DNA of 64,000 bases from positions 42,923 to 106,922 of the forward strand of contig DAORDH010000019.1 of assembly GCA_035345875.1 (NCBI GenBank). Reading direction: 5' to 3'. Positions 8,089-17,711 of this stretch are shown here, one piece after another. How positions within the stretch are numbered: the stretch's first letter is position 1; every line of letters starts with the position of its first letter. The stretch is from UBA2033 sp035345875. Its GTDB lineage: Bacteria; Spirochaetota; Leptospiria; Leptospirales; Leptospiraceae. A program made the translations under genes and the position numbers. Under the pieces are notes generated by a model that was not told the DNA's origin, did no database searches, and saw only the letters and a list, made by a program, of their open reading frames with translations.

Positions 8089-11000
8089 TTTTGCTTTCTT
8101 GGTATTTTGAAGCTCTTTGACTGTATCGATTGTAGGAGATAACCAATCATCTAGAAGTGGCAATGCTCCTCCCGGCTTTGCTTTGAATACCATATCTTTA
8201 TTATAGTTTGCAATTTCAGTCGTTAGACCAATTTTTCTGGCAATCTCAATCGCTTTCCAATAATGCTTGAGTGCCTGAGCAGAATTTCCTTTTCTTTCAT
8301 ACACTGCCCCAATGTTATTATAAACAGCTATTAAAATGTTGTATATCTCTTGATGCGCACTTTCATCGGGAGTAGGTCTTGCGATAAGAGATTCTTTCTC
8401 TTCAAAATCTTCTTTTAGTTTAATATAATTCCCTAGACTTGCATTTAGCTGATCTAAATTATAGAATGCATTTGCACGACCAATCATTACATTACTATTT
8501 CTATAAGTATCCTCTTCACTTAGATTGGACCATTCATTGAGAGCTGCTTCATAATCAGATCGCATGTATTCAATCCAACCTTTATAATAGTATAATTCTC
8601 TTTTGAGTTTAGAATCCTTCAGGTTTAGTTTTAATGCTATATCAAACTTTTGCATAGCATTGTTCAGATTTCTTCTTCTGTTGCTTTCTTCTTCTGAGAG
8701 TTGGGATAAACTTTTATCTGGATATACTTTTCTATCCGGAAATTCAGAAATTTTACCATCCTTTGAAATGAGAGAGGACTCCATAAAAACAATCTTTCCC
8801 TCATCAAAGAAAATTCTACCTGGATCTCCATTTAGTAATGTCTCATCCTCTTCTCTATTTCCATATAAATCTTTATATGCCTCATAACGTTTTTTAGCAT
8901 TTTGTAGAAGATCAATACTCTCTGAATAATTATTGACTCTCATATAATGCTCTGCCATTTCCATGACAGCTAAATAATGAGCTGGGTCATAACTTGCCGC
9001 GAATTCAAATTGCTTTAAGGCTCTAATGGATTCCCCTTTATTAATTAAGAAGCGACCTCTTTGATAGTAACCCTCAGCAAATTCATCCCCTTTTACATCC
9101 TCTCCATCTTCTCCTTTTTCTGTTTTGAAAAATGCTAGATTCAAGAGATGTTCAACGTTATCTTCCAAATCCATATTTGTGACTTGGTCTTCTGGATTTA
9201 TATTGTATTTAATTCTAACTTCAGATGCATCCAAATCGATATAAAAAGATGCAAGCTTTGCAAGAACAAAGAGAGATAAGTCATCTTCTATATTTAGAGA
9301 ATTTCTAACCTGTCTATGGTGGTTTAATACAAACTGTGGATTTTGATCCCCTTTCCACATTTCAATGTAATTGCTAAGAAGGCCACCATGACCAATTGCA
9401 TTGGAAGGAAATTTTTCCACAATCTTATTGTAATAGAAAACAGACTTCGCAAAATTCTTTTGATTGTAATAAACTTTCGCGAGACCAGCTGTTGCTTCTA
9501 CGTTATTCTCATCCTCTCCATCTGTAAAAACTTCTTTGAAGTAGTTTACGGCAAGATTATCATTCTTGTAATTTCTAGTAGCAGTGATTGCTGGTTTATT
9601 AAATAAGTTTGCGATATTAGAATGAAACTTTCCAAGATTAATATAAGTCTGATTGTCGTGGATATTTTTTTCCAAACGGGCAACAATATAAGCACCTGCT
9701 CTACGAATCTTTCTTTCTACTTGTTTTTTGGGTGATCCGGAGACTAAAACCATTAACTCATTGTCTGGAACTTCTTTTCTACCACCTAGCGGCAATTTAT
9801 CATTATCCCAAGTGGTCTTTGATGAAAGCTGAATATAAGGAACCTCTAATCTCTTAGTCCAAGATTCAGATTCTCCATTTTTCTCAGCTCCAAAATCTGG
9901 TTCGACAACTCCGAATAACTTTTCAAATGCTTGATCGTATTCCCCGATTTTGTTATACGCCATCCCGTATTTATTTAGATACTCTAAGTTATTTGGTTCA
10001 ATTTTTTCACCTTTACTAAATGATGTTTTAGCATCTAACAAGGCTTGTGTTCTTTCAGTCTTATCTTTTGCAAGACCTGCTTTCTTAATATATTCTATAC
10101 CCTCTTTATAATGTCTTGCAGCTTGAAAAGGGCGTATAACGTATTTGTATGTGCTGATTAATCCAATTACACCCAATATACTTGCTGCTGCGATTAAAAC
10201 GGTCCTCTTGATTAATTCTCTACGACGTAGCTCTCCCTCTTTTGTATAAATTGGCTTAGTGGAGATAACAGGAATTCCACGCTCAGAATAAAGTCCAGAC
10301 TTATCAAATAACTCTACCTCATAGCCAAGCTTCTCTGTCAAATAAGCCGCAATGTCTTCTGGCTTTTGGGATGCTTTAATTATCTCAATTAATTCTCTTT
10401 GCTCAGCCTTATGTAATTTCTCGTTTGTGATTACATCAATAACTGTTCGCTTTAACTTAGGTGGATACTTTAGAATTTCTTGCTGGATAACAGCTAACTC
10501 TTCATCACTTAAATCTTCTTCAGGCTCTTCTTCTTGAGCGAGACTATCTAGGTCTTCATCTAAACTTTCATAACTACCGGTTTCTGAACTAGGACCTATC
10601 TCATCAATTACATCTAGAGAGCTATTTGTATTTCCACCAACGTCTCCAATTCCTGCACCTAAATCATCAAAAGAAGACTCATAATCTTGACCTGAATCTA
10701 CGGCATCAAAGTCATGACCTATACCGGTTGACGGTTGAATATCTGCAAATGGATCATCTGTTGATTCAAACCCAGATGAATCATAATCATCCATCGGCAT
10801 TGGTTCCATCGTCGTACTGCTATCATTCGTATCAAATGTATCAACTGAATTAGTATCTTCAAATCCAGCTAAATCATTTGAATCACCAAAGCTATCTGAA
10901 TCTGCTCCTAAATCACCGAATGGATCATCCGCTGCGTTTGGTTCTGAATCAAAATTAGCAAATGGATCATCAGCAGCTTCCGGTTGAGAAGAGGTAAAAT

Positions 11001-11901
11001 CATTATCGTTAGTATCAGTATTCGTATCTTCATCAAATCCAGCAAATGGATCATCCGAAGTTGGTTGTGTATCATTTTGAATAGTAGCGGAATCATCCAT
11101 TGCAAACGGATCATCCTCTGTAACGTTAGTTGCAGTTGGTGTATCTAGATCAGCAAATGGATCATCTGAATCAAAACTGTTTGTAGGCACTACATCTGCG
11201 AATGGATCTGTATCCATAGCATTTGGGGCGGAACTTTTTTCGAATGCATCTGCTGCATCGGCAAAAGGATCTTCAATCTGTTCAGAACTAATATCTGGAG
11301 TAGATGTTTCATCTTCTCCAAATCCTGCAAATGGATCATCCTCATTTGTTGAAATCGAATCAGAAGTAGTTTGAGGTGTTTCGTCAAAAGCAAAAGGGTC
11401 ACTGTCTTGAATCTCTTGTGTTGTATCTACTGCTTCATCATTGATAGCACCAAATGGATCTTCTGATGTAGCTGTATCCATTGATCCAAATGGATCCTCA
11501 GTTGTATCTTCAAAATTAGAATTTTGATCAAAATCCGTTTCTTGTATCTGCTCAGGCTCGGGTTCTTTGTCTTTTTTGGATGCAATAGGTTGTCCAGCCA
11601 TAAGGCTTGAAGCATCATTTAATAATTCGTCTATATCTACATCGCTTTCATCGAAGTATTTCATCTTTGGTGGTTCAGAAAGATCTGAAATAGCATCTTC
11701 TGGTAATTCAATTCCACCATCTATAGGTTCTTCCTCTACTGCAGACTTGGTTTCTTCTTCTGTTATAATTTCAGGAAGTCCCTTAATCTTACGTAAAACT
11801 CGTGACATTGGATTCAAAGTCTCATATTTAATAGGATCTTTGTCCAATGGAGATAAAATCTCGGCGATTTTGCTTAATTCATCTTTAGTTAATTTTGCCA
11901 T
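8083..11901 (-). CDS. Large membrane TPR protein, probable flagellar collar protein FlcA-like, with DPF-repeat cytoplasmic domain
   Basis: 1272 residues. Residues about 1-480 are acidic, low-complexity and carry 12 copies of a (D/E/S/T)DPF(A/G) motif. A compact region at about 490-550 (KYPPKLKRTVIDVITNEK and following) resembles the segment found before the membrane span in spirochaete FlcA/BB0326-type proteins. One membrane helix lies at about 566-587, then some 680 residues of TPR-like helical repeats run to the end and would sit in the periplasm. By family knowledge FlcA is a TPR scaffold of the periplasmic flagellar collar; the match is from memory of domain order and sequence flavour, so the name is tentative. 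The multi-TPR single-pass architecture is certain. Confidence 0.6.
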   Translation of the reverse strand: MAKLTKDELSKIAEILSPLDKDPIKYETLNPMSRVLRKIKGLPEIITEEETKSAVEEEPIDGGIELPEDAISDLSEPPKMKYFDESDVDIDELLNDASSLMAGQPIASKKDKEPEPEQIQETDFDQNSNFEDTTEDPFGSMDTATSEDPFGAINDEAVDTTQEIQDSDPFAFDETPQTTSDSISTNEDDPFAGFGEDETSTPDISSEQIEDPFADAADAFEKSSAPNAMDTDPFADVVPTNSFDSDDPFADLDTPTATNVTEDDPFAMDDSATIQNDTQPTSDDPFAGFDEDTNTDTNDNDFTSSQPEAADDPFANFDSEPNAADDPFGDLGADSDSFGDSNDLAGFEDTNSVDTFDTNDSSTTMEPMPMDDYDSSGFESTDDPFADIQPSTGIGHDFDAVDSGQDYESSFDDLGAGIGDVGGNTNSSLDVIDEIGPSSETGSYESLDEDLDSLAQEEEPEEDLSDEELAVIQQEILKYPPKLKRTVIDVITNEKLHKAEQRELIEIIKASQKPEDIAAYLTEKLGYEVELFDKSGLYSERGIPVISTKPIYTKEGELRRRELIKRTVLIAAASILGVIGLISTYKYVIRPFQAARHYKEGIEYIKKAGLAKDKTERTQALLDAKTSFSKGEKIEPNNLEYLNKYGMAYNKIGEYDQAFEKLFGVVEPDFGAEKNGESESWTKRLEVPYIQLSSKTTWDNDKLPLGGRKEVPDNELMVLVSGSPKKQVERKIRRAGAYIVARLEKNIHDNQTYINLGKFHSNIANLFNKPAITATRNYKNDNLAVNYFKEVFTDGEDENNVEATAGLAKVYYNQKNFAKSVFYYNKIVEKFPSNAIGHGGLLSNYIEMWKGDQNPQFVLNHHRQVRNSLNIEDDLSLFVLAKLASFYIDLDASEVRIKYNINPEDQVTNMDLEDNVEHLLNLAFFKTEKGEDGEDVKGDEFAEGYYQRGRFLINKGESIRALKQFEFAASYDPAHYLAVMEMAEHYMRVNNYSESIDLLQNAKKRYEAYKDLYGNREEDETLLNGDPGRIFFDEGKIVFMESSLISKDGKISEFPDRKVYPDKSLSQLSEEESNRRRNLNNAMQKFDIALKLNLKDSKLKRELYYYKGWIEYMRSDYEAALNEWSNLSEEDTYRNSNVMIGRANAFYNLDQLNASLGNYIKLKEDFEEKESLIARPTPDESAHQEIYNILIAVYNNIGAVYERKGNSAQALKHYWKAIEIARKIGLTTEIANYNKDMVFKAKPGGALPLLDDWLSPTIDTVKELQNTKKAKL

Positions 11902-12237
11902 ATTGATACAATATAAGGATTCTTATCAATTATCGGAAAGGATTCACTTTTCGCTAGGATTATTTCTCAAATTGATAAGAAAGAGAAAGAGTTTTTTCTC
12001 TCATCTTTTCTCCGATCAGAACCTACTCGATTCAGGATAATAAAATATGTCACATAATTAGAATCGGATCTTTCCTGAAATTAGGTTGAAATTAAAATTT
12101 ATTGTACGAATTAAAAAAAACTTAGATGACAGGGAAATATAAAAAAATTTTACTTTTTTTTTCAGTACACGTTCGAAGATATAAAATAGATATACGTGTA
12201 CTCTAATTAAAAATAAATATCACACAATTTAACTGAG
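11902..12237. other. Divergent intergenic region with operator-like inverted repeat
   Basis: About 335 bases between two divergent genes. Within it, a perfect 9-bp inverted repeat (AGTACACGT at 12164-12172 and ACGTGTACT at 12194-12202) brackets a 21-base AT-rich spacer containing TATAAAATA. It ends 35 bases before the exported protein gene at 12238. The arrangement suggests a regulator binding site around a promoter. The rest is AT-rich with poly-A and poly-T runs and no gene. Confidence 0.45.
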
Positions 12238-13149
12238 ATGCAAAAAACAAACAAAAAGAAGAAGATAACTCGCCCCAAAAAGAGATTTCAAAGGAAATAC
12301 TTAATCCTATTTATCATTTTATCTTTATTTGGATTCAGTGTAGTGGGTCAAGATACGGTTGACTGGATTGGCTCTTATTCGAGTAAAGAATTGGAAGGCA
12401 CTGAAGAGAAAGCATCTACAAACAAAATTTATTTCTACTGGCAAATCGCAAGCCTCAAACGTGCAGTTCCTCCCAGATATATTCGAATGATCGATATAGA
12501 TACTTATGCACAGAAGGGGGAGTTTTTAAACTCGGGCATTCTATTTACTTATAATGGTCTTAAAAACAATGAAGTATCTATTTGCGGAAACTTCTCTTCT
12601 TGGAGATGCATTCCTATGACCAAAAATAGATTTGGTGTTTTTCATATTATAGTTCCAACAAATTTTAAAAATAGAAAAGATGAACCAGTCCTCTCATATG
12701 AATATAAATTTAAAGTAGACCATCTATTTGATTATGATATTGAAAATTCAAATAGACACTCAGATGGAGCAGGATCCTACTACTCAGAATATACACTTGA
12801 TACAGTAGATTTTAAAAAACAAGTCTCTGCCAAGGTAATCGAAGAGGAAATGACAGAAGACCTAGACTTTATAACTGTTGAATTTCAAATTTATAAACCA
12901 AATGCCTCTGTCATCTCCCTTGTTGGAAATTTCAATCAATGGAATCCAGAACATGACTATTTGCAAAAAGATAGAAATGGAATCTTTAAATTAAGAAAAA
13001 AACTTAGACCGGGTGAGTATTTGTATAATTATATTGTAGATGGAGAAAAAATTCTAGATACATATAACTCGGAAACACGCCACAGAATTGAAACAGATGA
13101 ACTTTCTTCTTATTTAAAAGTCATTGATAACAAAATGTCATCCCTTTAA
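12238..13149 (+). CDS. Exported/anchored protein with two glycogen-binding-like (CBM48/E-set) domains
   Basis: 303 residues. A Lys/Arg-rich cytosolic N-terminus and one hydrophobic segment (about 19-38) place the rest outside the cytoplasm. Two similar beta-sandwich modules follow: one around NEVSICGNFSSWRCIPM and a second around SVISLVGNFNQWNPEH with GEYLYNYIVDGEK, the hallmark of AMPK-type glycogen-binding and starch-branching N-terminal domains. No enzyme domain is attached, so it probably binds a carbohydrate or a partner protein in the envelope. Its stop overlaps the convergent desaturase-type gene by four bases. Ligand unknown. Confidence 0.75.
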   Translation: MQKTNKKKKITRPKKRFQRKYLILFIILSLFGFSVVGQDTVDWIGSYSSKELEGTEEKASTNKIYFYWQIASLKRAVPPRYIRMIDIDTYAQKGEFLNSGILFTYNGLKNNEVSICGNFSSWRCIPMTKNRFGVFHIIVPTNFKNRKDEPVLSYEYKFKVDHLFDYDIENSNRHSDGAGSYYSEYTLDTVDFKKQVSAKVIEEEMTEDLDFITVEFQIYKPNASVISLVGNFNQWNPEHDYLQKDRNGIFKLRKKLRPGEYLYNYIVDGEKILDTYNSETRHRIETDELSSYLKVIDNKMSSL

Positions 13150-13946
13150 TTATTTACTACCTGCGGCAAACGGCTCTTAACCTCCTCAAATGTATCTGTA
13201 TATTTGGGGTGATTTGTTCCCATCACTCTATCCCAAAAATTAAAATATAAACCATAATTACAATTAAAGAATTTATGGTGCATATTATGATGTGTTGCCG
13301 TATTATTCCATTTCCCAAACCAATGTGTTGTAAAACCTTTTGGATAAAGCTCAAATCCCAAATGCCCAAGCACATTCATTAATGTCATATAAAGAAGAAA
13401 AGCAAGTATTGCTAAAGGATGAATTGGCATTATAAACACAAGCATTGGAACAATCAATGCTTCTAAAATACTCTCTGTGGGATGAAATGAAAAGGCTGCC
13501 CAAGGAGAAGGATTTGTAGAATTATGATGAACCTTGTGAACATATTTAAATAAAAGTTTATGATGCATGAGTCTATGAGCCCAATAAAAATATGTGTCAT
13601 GAATTAGAATTGCAATTATTACACTAAATATAAAATATCCAGTTCCTCTTTCGGAAATGTTATTGTATATATATGTATATCCATTCTTCTTCATAAGAAA
13701 AATAAAAAGTCCGACAGTTGCAAAAACGGTCATAGTAATAAGAGAATATTTTACTTCATAAATTATTTTTGATTTGTCTGGATAATCCATCTGTGTTCTT
13801 TTATATTGCCAGATATCTCTTTTCCATATCCAGAAAATTCCATAGGCTATACCTGCAAAAATAAAATAACGTAATGTCAATAATGAGAAATTGAGAATCC
13901 AAACTATTAACATCTTTGAAGGGGAATCTAAAAAGCTATCAAACAT
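13146..13946 (-). CDS. Sterol desaturase / fatty acid hydroxylase family protein
   Basis: Integral membrane di-iron oxygenase family, 266 aa, with about five hydrophobic helices. The histidine clusters that bind the two irons are clear: HDTYFYWAHRLMHH, HKVHHNSTNP, then HHNMHHKFFNCNYG and a final FWDRVMGTNH. Members hydroxylate or desaturate lipids such as sterols, ceramides or carotenoids; the substrate is not given by sequence. It is followed upstream by a small 2Fe-2S thioredoxin-like ferredoxin on the same strand 22 bases away, which could be the electron donor, though that is inference from proximity. Confidence 0.9.
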   Translation of the reverse strand: MFDSFLDSPSKMLIVWILNFSLLTLRYFIFAGIAYGIFWIWKRDIWQYKRTQMDYPDKSKIIYEVKYSLITMTVFATVGLFIFLMKKNGYTYIYNNISERGTGYFIFSVIIAILIHDTYFYWAHRLMHHKLLFKYVHKVHHNSTNPSPWAAFSFHPTESILEALIVPMLVFIMPIHPLAILAFLLYMTLMNVLGHLGFELYPKGFTTHWFGKWNNTATHHNMHHKFFNCNYGLYFNFWDRVMGTNHPKYTDTFEEVKSRLPQVVNN

Positions 13947-13968
13947 ATACTTAATCCTCTAATTAGAA

Positions 13969-14289
13969 TTAAATCACTGTTAAATGAGAAATTCCATCCC
14001 TATTTTCATTTTGAATGTAATTTTTTATAAAATCATCTACATCTTTCTCTGTTTTTAAAGCAAACCAATCTCCCGCCGGATAACAAACTTGTATAGGACC
14101 CAACTCACATCGATCTAAGCATCCACTCATATTAACACGAATTTTACTGTTGGGAGCAACCTCTTTAATTTTTATTTTTAAATATTCCCGAATTTTCTTA
14201 GCATTTGATTTTCCACAAGATACTCTTGCATTTTCCCCTTCTCGAATATTTTCACAAACAAAAATATGCTTTTCATAAAATTGACTCAT
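13969..14289 (-). CDS. Thioredoxin-like [2Fe-2S] ferredoxin
   Basis: 106 aa cytosolic electron carrier. Four cysteines in the pattern of the thioredoxin-like ferredoxin family: C11, C25 (in VSCGKSN), then MSGCLDRCELGP giving the C-x3-C pair, followed by VCYPAGDWF. Lies directly upstream of the fatty acid hydroxylase gene on the same strand. Divergent from the hybrid kinase gene starting 60 bases away. Confidence 0.88.
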   Translation of the reverse strand: MSQFYEKHIFVCENIREGENARVSCGKSNAKKIREYLKIKIKEVAPNSKIRVNMSGCLDRCELGPIQVCYPAGDWFALKTEKDVDDFIKNYIQNENRDGISHLTVI

Positions 14290-14349
14290 AATTTACATTG
14301 AACTCGCTTTCAAAAAAAATAAAGTAATTGATTACTTACTAACAGGAAT

Positions 14350-16197
14350 ATGGAAAGTCTAATTCTAAATCAATTTAAAAAACTAGAAGACCAGCATAAA
14401 TCGAATATATTTAATAAAATATATGAATCAAATTTTACTAATCTATATGCTGGCTTACTAGCATTATGCGCTATACATATTCCTATTATTATATTAGATT
14501 ATTTAAAACTAAAAAAAGGCATGTGGGAAATAAATTTAGGTTATAAATATATTTTCTTTATGCACCTTGGACTCTATGGCTTTTTATTTTTTTCACTCTC
14601 TTTTTATCTTTTTTTAAAGAAATATAACTACTCATTTAAAACAAAGAATGTTTTTTGTTTTGTTGTTTCTCTACTACTTCAACTTTGGTCAGCACTTTTT
14701 TCCTCTATCGATCAAATGATTTTTGGAGATATTTCTATTTTTTATATTTCGATTTTCTGTTTACCTGTTTTTTTTAAGTTCAGAGCGGAATTAGAGTTTT
14801 TCAAATTAGCTTTGGCTGAGATAGCTTTTATTCTACTAATATTTTTCTTTCAGAGTATTCCTGATAAAGCAGAAGGAATTATTGTCAATTCAGGTGTAGC
14901 AATAGTATTAGCATTCGTTGCATCTAGAGTTAGTTTCTCATTTAAACTACGAGAACTTGCCTCACATGCAATTATTCTACAACAAAAAGAAGAATTATAC
15001 TCCGAAAAAGAGAAATCTAAAGAAGCCGCTCGAAACAAAAATGAATTTATTACCAGCTTAAGTCACGAACTGCAAAATCAAATGCGAGGACTAATTGGAA
15101 TATTAAAATTATTAGATGAAACTAAATTAAATCATGAACAGAAAGATTATACAAACTTACTAGATTCAAGCGTAAAAAGTTTATTAAGTTTTATCAGTGA
15201 TATCTTTGAATTTACACAAATTGAATCAGGAAAAACAGAATTGGAAAATAATATCTTTTATCTTCCTGATTTTATAAAAAAAATTATTTCCATTTCATCC
15301 AGTCAAGCTTCATTAAATGATAATATAATCAAATATTATATAGAGGATAACGTTCCGAAATATATTTCTGGAGACAAGATAAGACTTTCTCATATAATAC
15401 TAAATCTTCTAAGTAATGCAATTAAATTTACAAAATCAGGAACTATTGAGCTAATTGTATCAAAAGTTCGAGATAATAAAAATCTATGCCTTCTCGAGTT
15501 TCAGATAAAAGATACAGGCTCTGGAATTGAAGAATCAAGATTGGATAAAATTTTCGATTTGATTACTAAAGAGGAATTATCAAATTTAAAAAAGTTTAGA
15601 CCAACAGGTCTCAGTCTTGCTATAAGCAAAAAATTGATTACTATGATGGGAGGAAACATTGCAGTCGAAAGTGTTCGTGGTGCTGGAAGTAATTTTCATT
15701 TTACCTTTCCTACAGAAAATCATGATGATTCACAAAAGAAAGAAGATACTATTATTGAAAAAGGAACATTGAAAGAGGAAACCATAAGAGATAGTGACCT
15801 TTCTAGAAAAATGAATCTAAAAATTCTTTTGGTGGATGATAACGAAATCAATTTAAAACTTGGAAAAAAAGTTTTCGAAAAATTAAAATATGAAGTAAGC
15901 ACTGCCTCGGATGGAAAAGAAGCTGTAGAACTTTGTAATTCAAAACAATTTGATATAGTCTTTATGGATTTGTATATGCCGGTCTTAAATGGATTCGAAG
16001 CGACAGAAGTTATAAATAAGTCAAAAAAAGATATAAAAGATAAACCTCTAATCATTGCATTAACCGCGAATGCAACCAAAGCTAATAAAGAAGCCTGTAT
16101 GAAACTTGGGATGGTTGATTTTATTTCAAAACCATTAGATGTATCTAGAATTAAAAAATATCTAATTTTCTTAGCAGAGAAATTCAAACTAGACTAA
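14350..16197 (+). CDS. Hybrid histidine kinase with C-terminal receiver domain
   Basis: 615 aa. About six hydrophobic helices in residues 28-200, a coiled coil, then HisKA with the phospho-accepting His in SLSHELQNQ (H239), an HATPase domain (NLLSNAIKFTKSG, DTGSGIEESR), and a receiver domain from about 497 with VDDNEIN, the phospho-accepting Asp in FMDLYMP (D540), the conserved Thr in ALTANA and Lys in ISKPLD. The membrane part resembles 7TM-type sensor regions but has no named domain. The second ATP-binding glycine box reads GLSLAISKK, close to normal. No output domain, so it signals by phosphotransfer to a partner not in this window. Confidence 0.92.
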   Translation: MESLILNQFKKLEDQHKSNIFNKIYESNFTNLYAGLLALCAIHIPIIILDYLKLKKGMWEINLGYKYIFFMHLGLYGFLFFSLSFYLFLKKYNYSFKTKNVFCFVVSLLLQLWSALFSSIDQMIFGDISIFYISIFCLPVFFKFRAELEFFKLALAEIAFILLIFFFQSIPDKAEGIIVNSGVAIVLAFVASRVSFSFKLRELASHAIILQQKEELYSEKEKSKEAARNKNEFITSLSHELQNQMRGLIGILKLLDETKLNHEQKDYTNLLDSSVKSLLSFISDIFEFTQIESGKTELENNIFYLPDFIKKIISISSSQASLNDNIIKYYIEDNVPKYISGDKIRLSHIILNLLSNAIKFTKSGTIELIVSKVRDNKNLCLLEFQIKDTGSGIEESRLDKIFDLITKEELSNLKKFRPTGLSLAISKKLITMMGGNIAVESVRGAGSNFHFTFPTENHDDSQKKEDTIIEKGTLKEETIRDSDLSRKMNLKILLVDDNEINLKLGKKVFEKLKYEVSTASDGKEAVELCNSKQFDIVFMDLYMPVLNGFEATEVINKSKKDIKDKPLIIALTANATKANKEACMKLGMVDFISKPLDVSRIKKYLIFLAEKFKLD

Positions 16198-16199
16198 AT

Positions 16200-16835
16200 T
16201 TATAATCTTCTTAATTTCCAAACATTTTCAAATGCAACCTGCCCTTTAAATCCTCCAGAGACCTCTGATTTGATAATATGCTCAATTTTATAATTAGATC
16301 TATAATATTTATTTATTTCCTTATCAGAAATAGAAAAAGGAGGACCAGCCAATAAAGTTTGATCATACTCATAAGTTATAACTAATTGCGGAGAACAATT
16401 TGTTATATTTTGAAGATGTTCTACATATCTAATCCTAATTGAATCAGGTAATGCAACTAACGCAGCTCTATCATAAATTCCATCTACTTTTCCAAGTATG
16501 TTTTGATCTAAATCAAAAAAATCCCCAACAAAAACTGTGAGATTTTCAATTTTATATTGGATTAATTTCTTTTGATGAGTAATTGTCGGATTCTCATTCA
16601 GTTCAGAGAAAAGTTCTTTAATTGCCTGCTCCGATAACTCAACGCCAACCACTTGAAAGTCTTCTGCCAAAAGCCATGCAATATCAAGAGTCTTTCCACA
16701 TAAAGGAACAAATATTCTATCTCCTTTTTGAATCCCAAGGTCTTTGAAATACTGAACTAAAAATAAATTCACCTCTTCTTGGTGAAAGGCGATATTACGA
16801 TCTTGCCATCTTTTTAACCAAAACTCTTTCTCCAA
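16200..16835 (-). CDS. tpm: Thiopurine S-methyltransferase family protein
   Basis: SAM-dependent methyltransferase of 211 aa. The N-terminal FWLKRWQDRNIAFHQ and the SAM-binding VPLCGKTLDIAWLL plus VGVELSE are distinctive of the TPMT family. In bacteria these enzymes methylate selenium or tellurium compounds, thiols or halides; which one applies here is unknown. The start is a TTG with GAGGAGA five to eleven bases upstream. Only two bases separate its stop from the convergent kinase gene. Confidence 0.88.
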   Translation of the reverse strand: MEKEFWLKRWQDRNIAFHQEEVNLFLVQYFKDLGIQKGDRIFVPLCGKTLDIAWLLAEDFQVVGVELSEQAIKELFSELNENPTITHQKKLIQYKIENLTVFVGDFFDLDQNILGKVDGIYDRAALVALPDSIRIRYVEHLQNITNCSPQLVITYEYDQTLLAGPPFSISDKEINKYYRSNYKIEHIIKSEVSGGFKGQVAFENVWKLRRL

Positions 16836-16936
16836 ATCACTCTCCTCATTATATGCATCTTTAAAAGATATGCTCTTTCTGTTTAATTTAGTTTCTTCTC
16901 TAAACTCATTTTGATTGAATCTGTTCAGTTACAAGA

Positions 16937-17710
16937 TCAATGTTTTACTATATTTGTAAAAAATATTCCATCTTTCTCTATTAACTCTACATTCACTCCA
17001 TACACTTCTGTTAGATTATTAGAATTAAATATTTCATTCTTTCTTCCAGAAGCCACGATTTGTCCTTCTTTCAGAAGAAGTGCATAATTAAAATAAATTG
17101 GAATCTCATCTGTTCTATGAGTAATTAAGATTATTAATTTCGCATATCGTCTATATGATTCCAGTAGAGAAAAAAAATCTTCTCTTGCTGCTAAATCTAA
17201 AGAAGAACAAGGCTCATCCAAAACCAATATTTCTGGTTCAGAAATAAGAGCTCTTAGTAATAAAACTTTCTTTTTCTCTCCGGAAGATAATAAACTATAA
17301 TTTTGAGTAGAGTCTTTAATCCAGGTATTACTCTCAATTAGTTGATCAATCTTTTCCAATTGACTTTGAGTCAATTCACTATAAATTCCTATTGAGTTTA
17401 GCAATCCAGATGAGATCACATCTTTTACTGATAAATTTCTCTGAAGTCTTTCTTCTTGATGGGAGCTTTGTAAAATACCAATTTTGCTTTGAATTAATTT
17501 TATAGGATATTCGCCATAAGTCTTTTCAAAAACGCTCACCTTGCCTGATGTAGGCCAAAGATAGCCATATAAAAGATTAATTAAGGTAGTCTTTCCTGAT
17601 CCATTTTTTCCAAGAATAACCCAATTCTGACCGCTCTCCATTGATAGATCTATATCTTTTAGTATAAATCTATCATTTCTTATAAAAGAGACTTTTTCTA
17701 ATTTGAGCAA
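16937..17710 (-). CDS. Orphan ABC transporter ATP-binding protein
   Basis: 257 aa single ATPase domain. Walker A is GKNGSGKTT, the signature is LLSSGEKKK, Walker B is ILVLDEP with SSLDL D-loop, and ITHRTDE holds the switch His. Resembles the ModF/iron-type single ATPases. No permease or binding protein is adjacent, so its partner is unknown, or it may have a non-transport role. TTG start one base after the stop of the GHKL-HDOD gene, with no separate ribosome site, so translation is probably coupled. Confidence 0.85.
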   Translation of the reverse strand: MLKLEKVSFIRNDRFILKDIDLSMESGQNWVILGKNGSGKTTLINLLYGYLWPTSGKVSVFEKTYGEYPIKLIQSKIGILQSSHQEERLQRNLSVKDVISSGLLNSIGIYSELTQSQLEKIDQLIESNTWIKDSTQNYSLLSSGEKKKVLLLRALISEPEILVLDEPCSSLDLAAREDFFSLLESYRRYAKLIILITHRTDEIPIYFNYALLLKEGQIVASGRKNEIFNSNNLTEVYGVNVELIEKDGIFFTNIVKH

Positions 17711-17711
17711 T

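Noticed and set aside
10900..11480. Regularly spaced ATGGATC-like units resembling a CRISPR array
   Set aside because: The units encode the repeated DPF motif in frame, spacing is irregular and there are no constant-length spacers or cas genes.
10626..11618. Several short open frames on both strands inside the FlcA-like gene
   Set aside because: They are shadows of the DPF-repeat codons; they have no ribosome sites and follow the repeat period of the main gene.
15720..16187. 155-codon frame on the minus strand
   Set aside because: Lies entirely antisense to the receiver domain of the hybrid kinase, without ribosome site or protein-like features.
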